In this document: in pieces, positions 8,146-17,071 of the stretch | Position numbering within the stretch: the first letter of the stretch is position 1 | Layout of the letters: each line of letters opens with the position of its first letter | NCBI RefSeq assembly: GCF_026625885.1 | Contig: NZ_CP113068.1 | Span: 992,001 to 1,056,000, forward strand | Length of the DNA: 64,000 nucleotides | DNA from: Roseateles sp. SL47 | Lineage (GTDB): Bacteria > Pseudomonadota > Gammaproteobacteria > Burkholderiales > Burkholderiaceae_C | Reading direction: 5' to 3' | The notes under the pieces: generated by a model | Told to the model about the DNA's origin: nothing | The model's input: only the letters and a program-made list of their open reading frames with translations | Databases searched by the model: none | Position numbers and translations under genes: made by a program

Positions 8146-8982
8146 ATGCACCTGCATATCTCGCATGACACCGTGTACAGCTACCAGACGCCGCTGAGCC
8201 GGAGCACCCAATACCTGCGGCTCACGCCCCGCCCGTCCCCGGGCCTGCACGTGCTGCACTGGGGGTTGCGGCTGCCGGCGGAGGCCAGCGTCTGCAAGGA
8301 CGCTTTTGGCAACATCATGCATGTGCTCAGCCTGGACGGCCCGCAGGCGGACATTCATCTGCAGGCCATCGGCGAGGTGGTGACCGACGACACGCCCCCC
8401 CGGCCGGATCCCAAGGATGAATTCCCGCCGGAGGTCTTCCTGCGCGAGAGCCCCCTGACCCACGCAGACGCCGCCCTGCGCGCCTTCGCCAGCGGCTTTG
8501 CCGAGGCGGTCCGGCGGGACGCCCATGCGGCCATGCTGGCGATGATGGCGGCCGTGGGGGAGCGCATGCCCTACATCCGGGGCTTCACCGATGCCGCCAC
8601 CCCGGCGGCCGAGGCCTTTGCATCGGGCCGCGGGGTCTGCCAGGACCATGCCCAGGTGTTTGCCTGCTGCGCCCGGCTGCTGGGGCTGCCGGCGCGTTAC
8701 GTTTCCGGTTATCTGGCCACAGACGCCGAACATGTGGCCAGCCATGCCTGGACGGAAGTCCGCTTGCCGGACGGCGGCGCCACCTTCCCGGAAGCAACGG
8801 CCGGCGGCTGGCTGGGCTACGACATCAGCAACCAGTGCCTGGCGGACAGCCGCCATGTGAAGCTGGCCATCGGGGCGGACTATCTGGACGCCTGCCCGGT
8901 GCGCGGTGTGCGGCTGGGCGGGGGCACCGAGACGATGCGGGCGCAGGTCCTCGTGAAACCCGCCACGCCGGACCAGCAATGA
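8146..8982 (+). CDS. Transglutaminase-like cysteine protease family protein
   Basis: 278 residues. The bacterial transglutaminase N-terminal domain (1-75) precedes the transglutaminase core. The catalytic triad is visible: C165 in GRGVCQDHA, H200 in ASHAWTEV and D226 in GYDISN. No signal peptide, so it acts in the cytoplasm. It is third in the CP-ATP-grasp / alpha-E / transglutaminase / Anbu cluster. Given the family, it may cleave or form amide bonds on the product of the upstream pair; this is inference only. Confidence 0.87.
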   Translation: MHLHISHDTVYSYQTPLSRSTQYLRLTPRPSPGLHVLHWGLRLPAEASVCKDAFGNIMHVLSLDGPQADIHLQAIGEVVTDDTPPRPDPKDEFPPEVFLRESPLTHADAALRAFASGFAEAVRRDAHAAMLAMMAAVGERMPYIRGFTDAATPAAEAFASGRGVCQDHAQVFACCARLLGLPARYVSGYLATDAEHVASHAWTEVRLPDGGATFPEATAGGWLGYDISNQCLADSRHVKLAIGADYLDACPVRGVRLGGGTETMRAQVLVKPATPDQQ

Positions 8983-9034
8983 TCGGGCTGCTGCCCCTGC
9001 CACGAACCCCGAGGATGCGCTAACCTCCCGCGCC

Positions 9035-9787
9035 ATGACGTACTGTGTTGCCATGCGGCTGCGCGCCGGCCTGCTGTTTGCCTCGGACTCACGCACCAAT
9101 GCGGGGGTGGACCACATCGCCACCTTCCGCAAGATGAATCTGTTCGAGGTGCCCGGTGAACGGCTGGTCACGCTGCTGAATGCCGGCAATCTGGCCACCA
9201 CCCAGAGCGTGGTCAGCCTGCTGCGCCAACGGGCCAACGGGGAGGGGCGGCACCTGCTCAACCTCGGCTCGATGTATGACATCGCCGAGTTGGTGGGCCG
9301 CACGGTGAAGGAAGTGGTGGCACGCGACAGCGACGGCGGCGGCCAGCTCAGCCAGGGCGTGGATTTTGGTGCCAACTTCATCGTCGGCGGCCAGATCCGC
9401 GGCGAGGCGCCGCGGATCTTCCATGTCTACCCGCAAGGCAACTTCATCGAAGCCACCGAGGACACGCCCTATCTGCAGATCGGCGAATCCAAATACGGCA
9501 AGCCGATCATCGACCGGGTGATCGACTTCAACAGCAGCCTCACCGAGGCCACCAAGTGCGCACTGATCTCGTTTGACTCGACCATCCGCAGCAATCTGTC
9601 GGTGGGCCTGCCGCTGGACATGCTGCTCTACCGCACCGACAGCTTCGCCCCCGTGCATCCGCACCGCATCACGCAGGAAGACCCCTACTTCGCCAGACTG
9701 CGGCAGGGCTGGGGAGGTGGCTTGAAGCGGGTGTTTGAACAACTGCCCGATGACGAGTGGTTCTCCCCGGAGCAACTGGGCCGCTGA
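9035..9787 (+). CDS. Anbu / BPH proteasome-like peptidase
   Basis: 250-residue Ntn-hydrolase, a proteasome beta-type homologue distinct from HslV. After removal of Met1 the N-terminal Thr (TYCVAM) would be the nucleophile, supported by D18 (ASDSR) and K33 (FRKMN). FGANFIVGGQI and PYLQIGESKYGKPIIDR are Anbu-like. It ends the ATP-grasp/alpha-E/transglutaminase cluster, 52 bp after the transglutaminase gene, the usual genomic partner set. Anbu forms an open helical ring. Whether this one is proteolytic is unknown. Confidence 0.87.
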   Translation: MTYCVAMRLRAGLLFASDSRTNAGVDHIATFRKMNLFEVPGERLVTLLNAGNLATTQSVVSLLRQRANGEGRHLLNLGSMYDIAELVGRTVKEVVARDSDGGGQLSQGVDFGANFIVGGQIRGEAPRIFHVYPQGNFIEATEDTPYLQIGESKYGKPIIDRVIDFNSSLTEATKCALISFDSTIRSNLSVGLPLDMLLYRTDSFAPVHPHRITQEDPYFARLRQGWGGGLKRVFEQLPDDEWFSPEQLGR

Positions 9788-9836
9788 CCCGTCTGGCAGG
9801 CCCTCCGAGGCCCTGGGAGGCCTCTGAGGCCCCGCT

Positions 9837-10619
9837 TCAGTCGTGCAGCGAGGCCAGGAACTGCTGAAGTTCCGGCGTCTTGGGCGCCCCGAAGATGTCG
9901 GACGGCGGGCCGATTTCATGCACGCGGCCCTGATGCATGAAGATCACCCGGTCCGCCACCTTGCGGGCGAAGTTCATCTCATGCGTCACCATCAGCAGCG
10001 TCATCCCGTCACGGGCCAGTGACTCCACCACACGCAGCACCTCGCCCACCAGTTCCGGGTCCAGCGCCGAGGTGATTTCGTCGCACAGCAGCACCTGCGG
10101 CTCCATCGCCAGGGCACGGGCAATCGCCACCCGCTGCTGCTGACCGCCGGACAGCTGCTCCGGCATCGCATCGAATTTCTCGGCCAGGCCCACCCGCGCC
10201 AGCAGCGCGCGCGCCTGCTCGGCGGCTTCCCGCTGGCTGCGCTGCTTCACCAGCGTCGGGGCCAGCATCACATTGCGGCCCACGGTGAGGTGGGGAAAGA
10301 GGTTGAAGCTCTGGAAGATCATGCCCACCTGCTGGCGCAGCGCCCGCATGGCCATGGCGCTCTCATGCAGCAGCGGCTTGCCCGCCACCGTCAGCGATCC
10401 GTCCTGGAACTGCTCCAGGCCATTGATGCAGCGCAGCAGCGTGCTCTTGCCCGATCCGCTCTTGCCGATCAGCGCAATCACTTCACCCCGCAGCACATCC
10501 AGGTCGATGCCCTTGAGCACCTCGTTGCTTCCGTAGGACTTGCGCAGCGCAGTGATGCGCACGATGGGCACACGCGGCGCCTGGGTGGGGGTCAGCAGGG
10601 CTTCAGGCTGGGCGGCCAT
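9837..10619 (-). CDS. Polar amino-acid ABC transporter ATP-binding protein (GlnQ type)
   Basis: 260-residue ATPase energising amino-acid import at the inner membrane. Walker A GKSGSGKST at 52-60, Q-loop FQSFNLFPH, signature LSGGQQQR at 156-163, Walker B VLLCDE at 176-181, H-loop VTHEM. It is the last gene of a GntR / binding protein / permease / permease / ATPase operon and overlaps the upstream permease by 17 bp. The N-terminal 20 residues are an unconserved Pro/Ala extension. Confidence 0.92.
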   Translation of the reverse strand: MAAQPEALLTPTQAPRVPIVRITALRKSYGSNEVLKGIDLDVLRGEVIALIGKSGSGKSTLLRCINGLEQFQDGSLTVAGKPLLHESAMAMRALRQQVGMIFQSFNLFPHLTVGRNVMLAPTLVKQRSQREAAEQARALLARVGLAEKFDAMPEQLSGGQQQRVAIARALAMEPQVLLCDEITSALDPELVGEVLRVVESLARDGMTLLMVTHEMNFARKVADRVIFMHQGRVHEIGPPSDIFGAPKTPELQQFLASLHD

Positions 10620-11256
10620 GGCTCTTCCTTTCCAGATATTGGGCGAACAGGCTCACCGGGAAACACAGGACGAAATACATCAGGGCCACGCAGCCGAACA
10701 CCAGGAAGGGCTTGAAGCTGGCGTTGGCGATCATGCTGCCGGTCTTGGTCAGCTCGGCAAAACCGATGACCGACGCCAAGGCCGTGCCCTTGATGACCTG
10801 CACCAGAAAACCGACCGTGGGCGCAATCGCCAGGCGCATCGCCTGGGGCAGCACCACATGGCGCAATTGCTCGCCAAAGCTCATCGCCAGGCTGCGCGCG
10901 GCTTCCCACTGGCCTTTGGGCACGGCCTCCACGCAGCCGCGCCAGATCTCCACCAGATAGGCGCTGGTGTAGAGCGTCAGCGCCACACTGGCGGCCGTCC
11001 AGGCCGAGACTTCCACACCCAGCAGCGACATGCCGAAGTAGGCCAGGAACAGCTGCATCAGCAGCGGTGTTCCTTGAAAGACCTGCACATACAGCCCGAT
11101 CAGGCGCGCGGTGTAGCGTCCCAGACCCAGCCGCAGGCACAGCAGCAGCCCGCCCACCACGCCCCCGCCGATGAAGGCGATCAGCGACAGCACCACCGTC
11201 CAGCGCAAGGCCAGCAGCAGGTTGCGAAGAATGTCCCAGAGGGTGAACTCAACCAT
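10603..11256 (-). CDS. Polar amino-acid ABC transporter permease (HisM/GlnP type)
   Basis: 217-residue inner-membrane permease with about five TM segments. YVQVFQGTPLLMQLFL is the start of the family signature, and EAARSLAMSFGEQLRHVVLPQAMR is the EAA loop that docks on the ATPase. It overlaps the neighbouring permease by 8 bp and the ATPase by 17 bp, so all three are translationally coupled. It pairs with the 11249-11965 permease as a heterodimer. Amino-acid specificity cannot be read from the sequence. Confidence 0.9.
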   Translation of the reverse strand: MVEFTLWDILRNLLLALRWTVVLSLIAFIGGGVVGGLLLCLRLGLGRYTARLIGLYVQVFQGTPLLMQLFLAYFGMSLLGVEVSAWTAASVALTLYTSAYLVEIWRGCVEAVPKGQWEAARSLAMSFGEQLRHVVLPQAMRLAIAPTVGFLVQVIKGTALASVIGFAELTKTGSMIANASFKPFLVFGCVALMYFVLCFPVSLFAQYLERKSHGRPA

Positions 11257-11965
11257 GGCGGGCTCCCAGCCAGCGGCGCATCAGCGGCGCACGGGCGGCG
11301 GCGGCCGGTGCGCTGCCAAACAGGAACCGGGCGCCCACCCACAACAGCAGGCGACGCACCAGCATGCTCAGCACAAGATACAAGCCGACGGCCACGAAGG
11401 TGGCTTCAAAGGCGCGGAAGTTGCGGCTGTGGATGAGGTTGGTGGCATAGCTCAGTTCTTCGGTGGAGATCTGGCCGCACACCGCCGTGCCCAGCATCAC
11501 GATGATGATCTGGCTGGTCATGGCTGGCCACACGCGCTTGAAGGACGGCGGCAGCACCACCCGCACAAAGGTCTGCACCGGCCCCATGGCCAGGCTGTAG
11601 GCGGCTTCCCACTGCCCCTTGGGAGTGGCCTGAATGCCAGCGCGCAGGATCTCGGTGCCATAGGCGCCGAGGTTGAGCGTCATCGCAATCACCGAGGCCA
11701 GCTCGGGCGACAGCTTCACCCCCAGCGACGGCAGGCCGAAGAAGATGAAAAACAGCTGCACGATGAAGGGGGTGTTGCGCAGGAGCTCCACATACACCCC
11801 CACCGTGCGGCGCAGCCAGACAGGGCCGCAGGCGCGTGCCCAGGCCCCCAGGGTGGCGGCCAGCAGCCCGAGCGGGACGGCCACCGCCGTGAGGCCAACG
11901 GTCCAGCCCAGGCCGCGCAGCAGCAAAGGCCATTCCGCCAGCACGGCGCCGAAATCGAACTCCAT
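11249..11965 (-). CDS. Polar amino-acid ABC transporter permease (HisQ type)
   Basis: 238 residues from the ATG at 11965, preceded by an excellent AAGGAGG six bases upstream; a longer frame to 12025 overlaps the binding-protein stop and is disfavoured. About five TM segments. YVELLRNTPFIVQLFFIFFGLP and EAAYSLAMGPVQTFVRVVLPPSFKRVWP (the EAA loop) identify the family. Second permease of the heterodimeric importer. Confidence 0.9.
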   Translation of the reverse strand: MEFDFGAVLAEWPLLLRGLGWTVGLTAVAVPLGLLAATLGAWARACGPVWLRRTVGVYVELLRNTPFIVQLFFIFFGLPSLGVKLSPELASVIAMTLNLGAYGTEILRAGIQATPKGQWEAAYSLAMGPVQTFVRVVLPPSFKRVWPAMTSQIIIVMLGTAVCGQISTEELSYATNLIHSRNFRAFEATFVAVGLYLVLSMLVRRLLLWVGARFLFGSAPAAAARAPLMRRWLGARHG

Positions 11966-11988
11966 GGCGGCCTCCTTGGCGCCTGCGA

Positions 11989-12807
11989 TTACAGCGGCAG
12001 CTCGCCGGTGCCGCGGCCCAGCCACTTCTTGGACAGCGCCTCCAGCTCACCAGCCTGCTTGGCGGCGGCAATGATGGCGTTGACCTTGGCCAGCAGCGCG
12101 TCTTCGCCCTTGGCGACACCCACATAGCAGGGGCTGTCCTTGAGCAGCAGCTTGTATTCGATGTTCAGGCCCGGGTTGCGCTGCATCAGGTTGGCGGCCA
12201 CGGCGGCGCTGGTGGCCAACACCTGGGTCTGCCCAGCCGAGAAGGCGGCGATGGTGGCGTTGTTGTCCTCAAAGCGCTTGAACTCCAGCGTAGCGGGCGC
12301 CACCTTGCCCAGCTCCTGGTCCTCCATGGCCCCGCGTGTCACGGCCACCGTCTTGCCGGCCAGATCGGCAAAGGACTTGATGCTCATGCTCTTGGGCGCA
12401 AACACCGCCTGGTAGAACGGCGCATACGCGGCGCTGAAGCTGATGACCTTCTCACGCTCCGGGTTCTTGCCCAGCGACGAGATCACCAGGTCCGCCTTCT
12501 TGGTCTGCAAATACGGGATGCGGTTGGCGCTGGTGACGGGCAGCAGTTCCACCTTCACACCCAGCTTGGCGGCAATCAACTCGGCCATGGCCACATCCAG
12601 GCCCTGTGGCTTCATATCCGGGCCCACGAAGCCATACGGCGGGTAGTCGGTCGGAATGGCGATGCGGATGGTCTTGGACTTGGTGATGGTGTCCAGCGCC
12701 GTCTGGGCCTGCACACCGGCCACGGCCAGGCCGAGGCCGGCGGCCAGCAGCAGACGACGGGTGAGGGAAGCGCAGAACCGGGGGAAGCGGGAGGCGGCAA
12801 GGCTCAT
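11989..12807 (-). CDS. Amino-acid ABC transporter periplasmic binding protein (family 3)
   Basis: 272 residues. An N-terminal export signal with a hydrophobic core LLLAAGLGLAVAGVQA is followed by the mature domain. TIRIAIPTDYPPYGFVGPDMKPQGLDVAMAELIA is the classic family-3 solute-binding start. GKTVAVTRGAMEDQELGKVAP lies in the second lobe. Its ATG overlaps the stop of the GntR gene (ATGA), with AGGAG inside that gene's last codons, so regulator and transporter are translated together. The ligand is probably a polar amino acid or related amine; not determinable here. Confidence 0.9.
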   Translation of the reverse strand: MSLAASRFPRFCASLTRRLLLAAGLGLAVAGVQAQTALDTITKSKTIRIAIPTDYPPYGFVGPDMKPQGLDVAMAELIAAKLGVKVELLPVTSANRIPYLQTKKADLVISSLGKNPEREKVISFSAAYAPFYQAVFAPKSMSIKSFADLAGKTVAVTRGAMEDQELGKVAPATLEFKRFEDNNATIAAFSAGQTQVLATSAAVAANLMQRNPGLNIEYKLLLKDSPCYVGVAKGEDALLAKVNAIIAAAKQAGELEALSKKWLGRGTGELPL

Positions 12808-13664
12808 AACAAGGCTCCTAGATAGGCGGCGGGGGGATCGGAGGTGTCGTCCGGTGGCGCCTGGCGGCGTGCCTTGGACGATGAAGCGGAACGGGACTTG
12901 GGCGCAGCGGCCGAAGCGGGTGAGGGTGCTGGCGCCGGCCCGGGCGTGGCACGCGGGGCAAGGTCCGTACGCACCGCCACGGGCACCGGCACCGGTGCGA
13001 GCGCCTGCCGCAGGACATGCAGCGGGTCACTGTTGGTCGGCAGTCGCAGCCCGTCCTGCACGTGGGTGAGATGGGCTGCCATCAAGGCCTCGGCAGCGGC
13101 CATGTCGCCTTGCTCCAGCGCGTCCACGATGGCCACATGCTCCTGGCAGGACTGGTCCGCGTCATGGGACGACTGGTACAGCATCGCAATCAGCGTGGTG
13201 CGCGCGGTGAAATCGCGCAGTGTGTCCGCCAGCAACTGGTTGCCCAGGCATTCCGCCAGGCACACGTGGAAGTCGCCCAGCAGGAAGCTGCGGGCACTCA
13301 CATCGTCGCCTCGCAGGGCCGCGCGCTCCTGCTGCAGATGCCGACGCAAACGACTGAGCACCGGCTTGTCCAGCTTGTGTTGCCCCTGCCGGCCCCGGAT
13401 GAGTCCCAACTCGATCACCCGTCGGGCATCAAACGCTTCGCGGGCTTCTTCCTGGCTGGGCGCAATCAGATACCAGCCGCGACGGGCGCTGACGGTCACG
13501 ATGCCACGGGCGGCCAGCCGGGTGAGCGCCTCACGGACGATGGTGCGACTGCAGTCGAACAACAGCGCCAGTTGCTGCTCACCCAGCCGGGTGGCGGGTG
13601 GCAGCTTCTGCGCCAGCACGGCTTCGATGATGCGCTGGCTGATGTCGGTGGCGGTGGTGCCCAT
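12804..13664 (-). CDS. GntR/FadR-family transcriptional regulator heading the ABC operon
   Basis: 286 residues: winged HTH (about 5-70: LGEQQLALLFDCSRTIVREALTRLAARGI), then an FCD ligand-binding domain (about 75-220) with family positions such as FHVCLAECLGN and CQEHVAIVDALEQGD. The last 55 residues (from about 230) are Pro/Ala/Ser/Arg-rich and probably disordered, an unusual addition for the family. First gene of the amino-acid importer operon, overlapping the next by 4 bp, so it is likely an autoregulated local repressor responding to the imported compound. Confidence 0.88.
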   Translation of the reverse strand: MGTTATDISQRIIEAVLAQKLPPATRLGEQQLALLFDCSRTIVREALTRLAARGIVTVSARRGWYLIAPSQEEAREAFDARRVIELGLIRGRQGQHKLDKPVLSRLRRHLQQERAALRGDDVSARSFLLGDFHVCLAECLGNQLLADTLRDFTARTTLIAMLYQSSHDADQSCQEHVAIVDALEQGDMAAAEALMAAHLTHVQDGLRLPTNSDPLHVLRQALAPVPVPVAVRTDLAPRATPGPAPAPSPASAAAPKSRSASSSKARRQAPPDDTSDPPAAYLGALL

Positions 13665-13835
13665 GCCTTGGGCTTTGCAGCTTCCGTGCCAACACGTTCA
13701 TCTGTCTTGTATGCAAGCGCTGCGCACAGGCTTGGTGTGCGCCGGGCCGGGTGGAGCGCGCCGCAGGCCCATGGCGGGGCGCTCGGATGCACTAGGTCGG
13801 TGCCTCAGCCCACGCCTGGACACACGGCCGGCATG

Positions 13836-13874
13836 AAAAAAGCCGGTGGCTTCCTGGACGGAAACACACCGGCT
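13836..13874 (-). terminator. Rho-independent terminator of nadC
   Basis: On the minus strand AGCCGGTG (13874-13867) pairs with CACCGGCT (13848-13841), followed by a run of six T residues. It is 66 bp downstream of the nadC stop. The loop is long (18 nt), which lowers certainty a little. Confidence 0.7.
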
Positions 13875-13940
13875 GATCTGCAGAGGGCCCTTGGAGGGCC
13901 ATGCCAGTCCGACGCCCTCAGGCGCGGGCCAGGCACCCGC

Positions 13941-14801
13941 TCACGGGTCGACCCGCATCGAATAATCCACCGCCTTCACATCCTTGGTCAGGCGGCCCAC
14001 CGAGATCCGGTCCACGCCGGTGGCGGCAATCCAGCGGAGCTGATCCAGCGCCACCCCACCGGACACCTCCAGCAGGGCGCGCCCGGCCGTGACGGCCACG
14101 GCCTCCCGCATCATGGCCTCGCTGAAGTTGTCCAGCAGCACACTGACGGCGCCCGCCGCCAGCGCCTCACGGAGCTGGTCCAGCGTTTCCACCTCGACCT
14201 GGATGGTCACCCCCGCCTGCAGGGCCTGCGCCTGCTGCAGCGCCTGGGTGACGCCACCGGCGGCAGCGATGTGGTTTTCCTTGATCAGGATGCCGTCATA
14301 CAAGGCCAACCGCTGGTTGGCACCACCGCCCACCCGCACCGCATATTTCTGCGCCAACCGCAGGCCGGGCAGGGTTTTGCGGGTGTCCAGCACCACGCAG
14401 CCCTTGGGGTTGGGGCTGGCGCCTTCGATGGCACGGGCGTGGGTCCGGGTGATGGTGGCGGTGCCGGAGAGCAGCTGCAGGAAGTTCAGCGCCGGCCGCT
14501 CGGCCGACAGCAGCGAGCGACCGTCCGCCTCGATGCGGCAGACCACCGTATCGGCGCTCATGTCGGCACCTTCGTCGTACAGCCAGGTGATGCGGCTGCT
14601 CGCGTCCAACTGCCGGAACACCCCTTCGAACCAGTCGCGGCCGCACAGCACGGCGGCCTCACGCACCCGCACATGGGCTTTCACCGGTCGCCCGGCAGGG
14701 ACCAGCCGGGCCGTCCAGTCGGCCACGCCGATGTCCTCGAACAGGGCATCACGGATGTTGCGCTGGCAGGCCTCGGCCAGGCTCTCGTTGTGATCAAACA
14801 T
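13941..14801 (-). CDS. nadC: Nicotinate-nucleotide pyrophosphorylase (carboxylating)
   Basis: 286-residue quinolinate phosphoribosyltransferase: quinolinate plus PRPP gives nicotinate mononucleotide, in de novo NAD synthesis. Clear family motifs are SAERPALNFLQLLSGTAT, LDTRKTLPGLRLAQKYAVRVGGG, NQRLALYDGILIKENHI, QVEVETLDQL and EVSGGV. Length is normal (about 290). It follows the FAH-family gene on the same strand by 26 bp and is closed by a terminator. Other nad genes are not in the window. Confidence 0.95.
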   Translation of the reverse strand: MFDHNESLAEACQRNIRDALFEDIGVADWTARLVPAGRPVKAHVRVREAAVLCGRDWFEGVFRQLDASSRITWLYDEGADMSADTVVCRIEADGRSLLSAERPALNFLQLLSGTATITRTHARAIEGASPNPKGCVVLDTRKTLPGLRLAQKYAVRVGGGANQRLALYDGILIKENHIAAAGGVTQALQQAQALQAGVTIQVEVETLDQLREALAAGAVSVLLDNFSEAMMREAVAVTAGRALLEVSGGVALDQLRWIAATGVDRISVGRLTKDVKAVDYSMRVDP

Positions 14802-14827
14802 GGCAGGTCTTCAGCCGGGGGGCGCAG

Positions 14828-15526
14828 TTATTCCGCGTCGCCGATCTGGATGGTGAGCGTCCCGAAGCCTTCGATCACGCCTTCGATGGTGTCCCCGGGC
14901 TTCACCGGGCCCACGCCTTCGGGCGTGCCGGTGTAGATCAGGTCGCCCGGTTCGAGGTGATAGAACTGCGACAGGTTGGCCACCAGCTCGGGAATGCTCC
15001 AGATCATGTCGGACAGGTCACCGCGTTGTTTCTCGGTGCCGTTCACGCTCAGCGTGATCGCGCCGGACTTCAGCTCGCCCAGCTCGCTGCGGGGCACCAG
15101 CGGCGTGATGACGGCCGAATGCTCGAAGCCCTTGCCCAGGTCCCAGGGGCGGCCGATGGCCTTGGCTTCGTTCTGCAGGTCGCGGCGGGTCATGTCCAGG
15201 CCCGCGGCATAACCCCAGACGGCGTCAGCGGCCTGTTCCGGCGAGGCACGGAACACCGGCTTGCCGATGGCCACCACCAGCTCCATTTCATAGTGGAGGT
15301 TCTGGGTGCCGGGTGCGTAGGGGATGGTGCCGCCGGACGGCGCCAGCGCGCTGGCAGGCTTGGTGAAGTAGAACGGCGGCTCGCGGTCGGGGTCGCTCCC
15401 CATCTCCCGGGCGTGTGCAGCGTAATTGCGGCCCACGCAGAAGATGCGGCTGACGGCGTAACGGGCATCGGTGCCGCGCACGGCCACAGAGGCTTGCGGG
15501 GCGGGGGGAAAGACGTAGGAGCTCAT
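14828..15526 (-). CDS. Fumarylacetoacetate hydrolase (FAH)-family protein
   Basis: 232 residues from MSSYVFPPAP; the frame is open further upstream to 15865 but that part is not homologous-looking. FCVGRNYAAHAREMG, PFYFTKPASAL, HYEMELVVAIGKP, GYAAGLDMTRRDLQ and IYTGTPEGVGPVKPGD are FAH-fold hallmarks, including the metal-binding E-x-E region. Members hydrolyse C-C bonds in ring-cleavage products or decarboxylate oxaloacetate. The exact substrate cannot be assigned. Likely co-transcribed with nadC. Confidence 0.88.
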   Translation of the reverse strand: MSSYVFPPAPQASVAVRGTDARYAVSRIFCVGRNYAAHAREMGSDPDREPPFYFTKPASALAPSGGTIPYAPGTQNLHYEMELVVAIGKPVFRASPEQAADAVWGYAAGLDMTRRDLQNEAKAIGRPWDLGKGFEHSAVITPLVPRSELGELKSGAITLSVNGTEKQRGDLSDMIWSIPELVANLSQFYHLEPGDLIYTGTPEGVGPVKPGDTIEGVIEGFGTLTIQIGDAE

Positions 15527-15626
15527 GGCTGGGCGATGTGTGTGGTGTGGAAACCAATCGTTCGAATGCACGAACCCGTGCAGCATAACCTTGGCAAAAC
15601 CGGCCTGCGTTGCTAGGGTTGCGGCC

Positions 15627-16862
15627 ATGTTTGAAGCCCGCCCCGCCGGCCAGCGTCTGGCCGTCCTGACGAGTGCCCTGTTCCTGGCCGCCTGCGCCAG
15701 CCGTGGTCCTGCCCCCAGCCGCCCCCCCGGTCCCGCCCCCGCCAGCCCCAAGGTGACGCAGTGGCCGGCCAAGGATGGCCCGGAGGCGGTGGTGCCGGCC
15801 GACCTGGACAAGATCCCGGACGCCCTGCCCCGCTTTGAATCCATCCGCAAGGGCGGGCCCAACAAGCCGTATGCGGTGGCCGGGCAGCGTTATCAGCCGC
15901 TGACGGACGATGACAAGCTGGTGCAACGCGGCCTGGCTTCCTGGTATGGGCGCAAGTTCCACGGCCGACCGACGGCCAGCGGCGAGGTCTACAACATGTA
16001 TGCGATGACAGCCGCGCATCCCACCATGCCCATCCCGAGTTATGCGCGGGTGCGCAACCCGAAGAACGGGCGGGAGGTGATCGTCCGTATCAACGACCGC
16101 GGGCCGTTCCACAGCGAACGCATCATCGACCTCAGCTACACCGCCGCCCTCAAGCTGGACCTGCTGCGTGGCGTCTCGGAGGTGGAGGTGGAGCGGATCA
16201 CCTATGAGGACATCCGCACCGGCGCCTGGCTGCGTGGCAAGGAGATGCCCAGCCAGCCCGGCGACCGGGCGGTGCCGGAAGCGCCGGTGTATGCGGCGGC
16301 TTCACCCACCGGGGCGCCGGAAGTGACCACAACGGTGCAGATGCGGGGCACGCAGGCGGCCACGCCATCGACCCCGGCGCCGCGCCCGGCGACGTCCAGC
16401 AACCCGTCCAGCCCGCCGGTGAGCACCAGTGCCGCCGGCAACGCGGTGGGCGCAAGCGCCGGCATGGTGCCGATCCCGGTGGTCGCGCTGCCGCCGGGCA
16501 CGGATCTCGACAGCCCCAGGGATGTTCCGACGATGCCCGCCACGGCCAGCCAAGCCTCCGGCACGGCCACCAGTGCCGCCACACCGACGCCGGACGCCCC
16601 ACTGCCCGCGATGAAGGTCGCGGCCGCCGCCGGGTACTGGCTGCAGCTCGGTGCCTTTTCCCGCCTGGAAGGCGCGGAGACGCTTCGGGAGCAGTTCAAC
16701 AAGAGCCTGGACTGGATGGCGCCGATGCTGACCATCTTCAAGGACAAACAGCTGCACCGCCTGCAGGCGGGCCCTTTCAGCACCCGGGAAGATGCGCGCG
16801 CCGCTGCGGAAAAGGTCCGTACCGCCATGGCACTGACCCCGGTGCTGGTCGAACGGCGCTGA
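15627..16862 (+). CDS. rlpA: Septal ring lytic transglycosylase RlpA with SPOR domain
   Basis: 411-residue outer-membrane lipoprotein. Lipobox LAAC places the lipidated Cys at residue 23. A double-psi beta-barrel domain (about 95-180) contains GLASWYGRKFHGRPTASGE and VRINDRGPFH, with the conserved Asp. A 140-residue Pro/Ala/Thr-rich linker leads to a C-terminal SPOR domain (about 335-411: YWLQLGAFSRLEGAE and RLQAGPFSTREDA) that binds denuded glycan at division sites. Start at 15627 is set by the signal peptide; divergent from the FAH gene by 100 bp. Confidence 0.93.
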   Translation: MFEARPAGQRLAVLTSALFLAACASRGPAPSRPPGPAPASPKVTQWPAKDGPEAVVPADLDKIPDALPRFESIRKGGPNKPYAVAGQRYQPLTDDDKLVQRGLASWYGRKFHGRPTASGEVYNMYAMTAAHPTMPIPSYARVRNPKNGREVIVRINDRGPFHSERIIDLSYTAALKLDLLRGVSEVEVERITYEDIRTGAWLRGKEMPSQPGDRAVPEAPVYAAASPTGAPEVTTTVQMRGTQAATPSTPAPRPATSSNPSSPPVSTSAAGNAVGASAGMVPIPVVALPPGTDLDSPRDVPTMPATASQASGTATSAATPTPDAPLPAMKVAAAAGYWLQLGAFSRLEGAETLREQFNKSLDWMAPMLTIFKDKQLHRLQAGPFSTREDARAAAEKVRTAMALTPVLVERR

Positions 16863-17071
16863 TCTCCCCCGCCCTGCCGGACGGCGTCCAATAGAGCCGC
16901 CAGCGACCTCCAGCACCCGTCCAAGAACGCTGGTCTACGCGCCAGACCCACCTGGCTGCCCCGCGCCTTCAGAGGCAGACGCAGCCCGCGCGGGCCTTGT
17001 CCTTGTTTTGCCGGACGATGCTGCCCCCCGGTGCTCAGGGGGGCTGATTGTGTGTACGCAGGCGCTTTGCG

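Noticed and set aside
6874..9381. 835-codon open frame on the minus strand
   Set aside because: Runs antisense across three well-supported genes; an artefact of high GC content.
9788..9836. Repeated GAGGCC units between convergent Anbu and ABC genes as a terminator
   Set aside because: The possible stem is imperfect and there is no T-tract; not strong enough to list.
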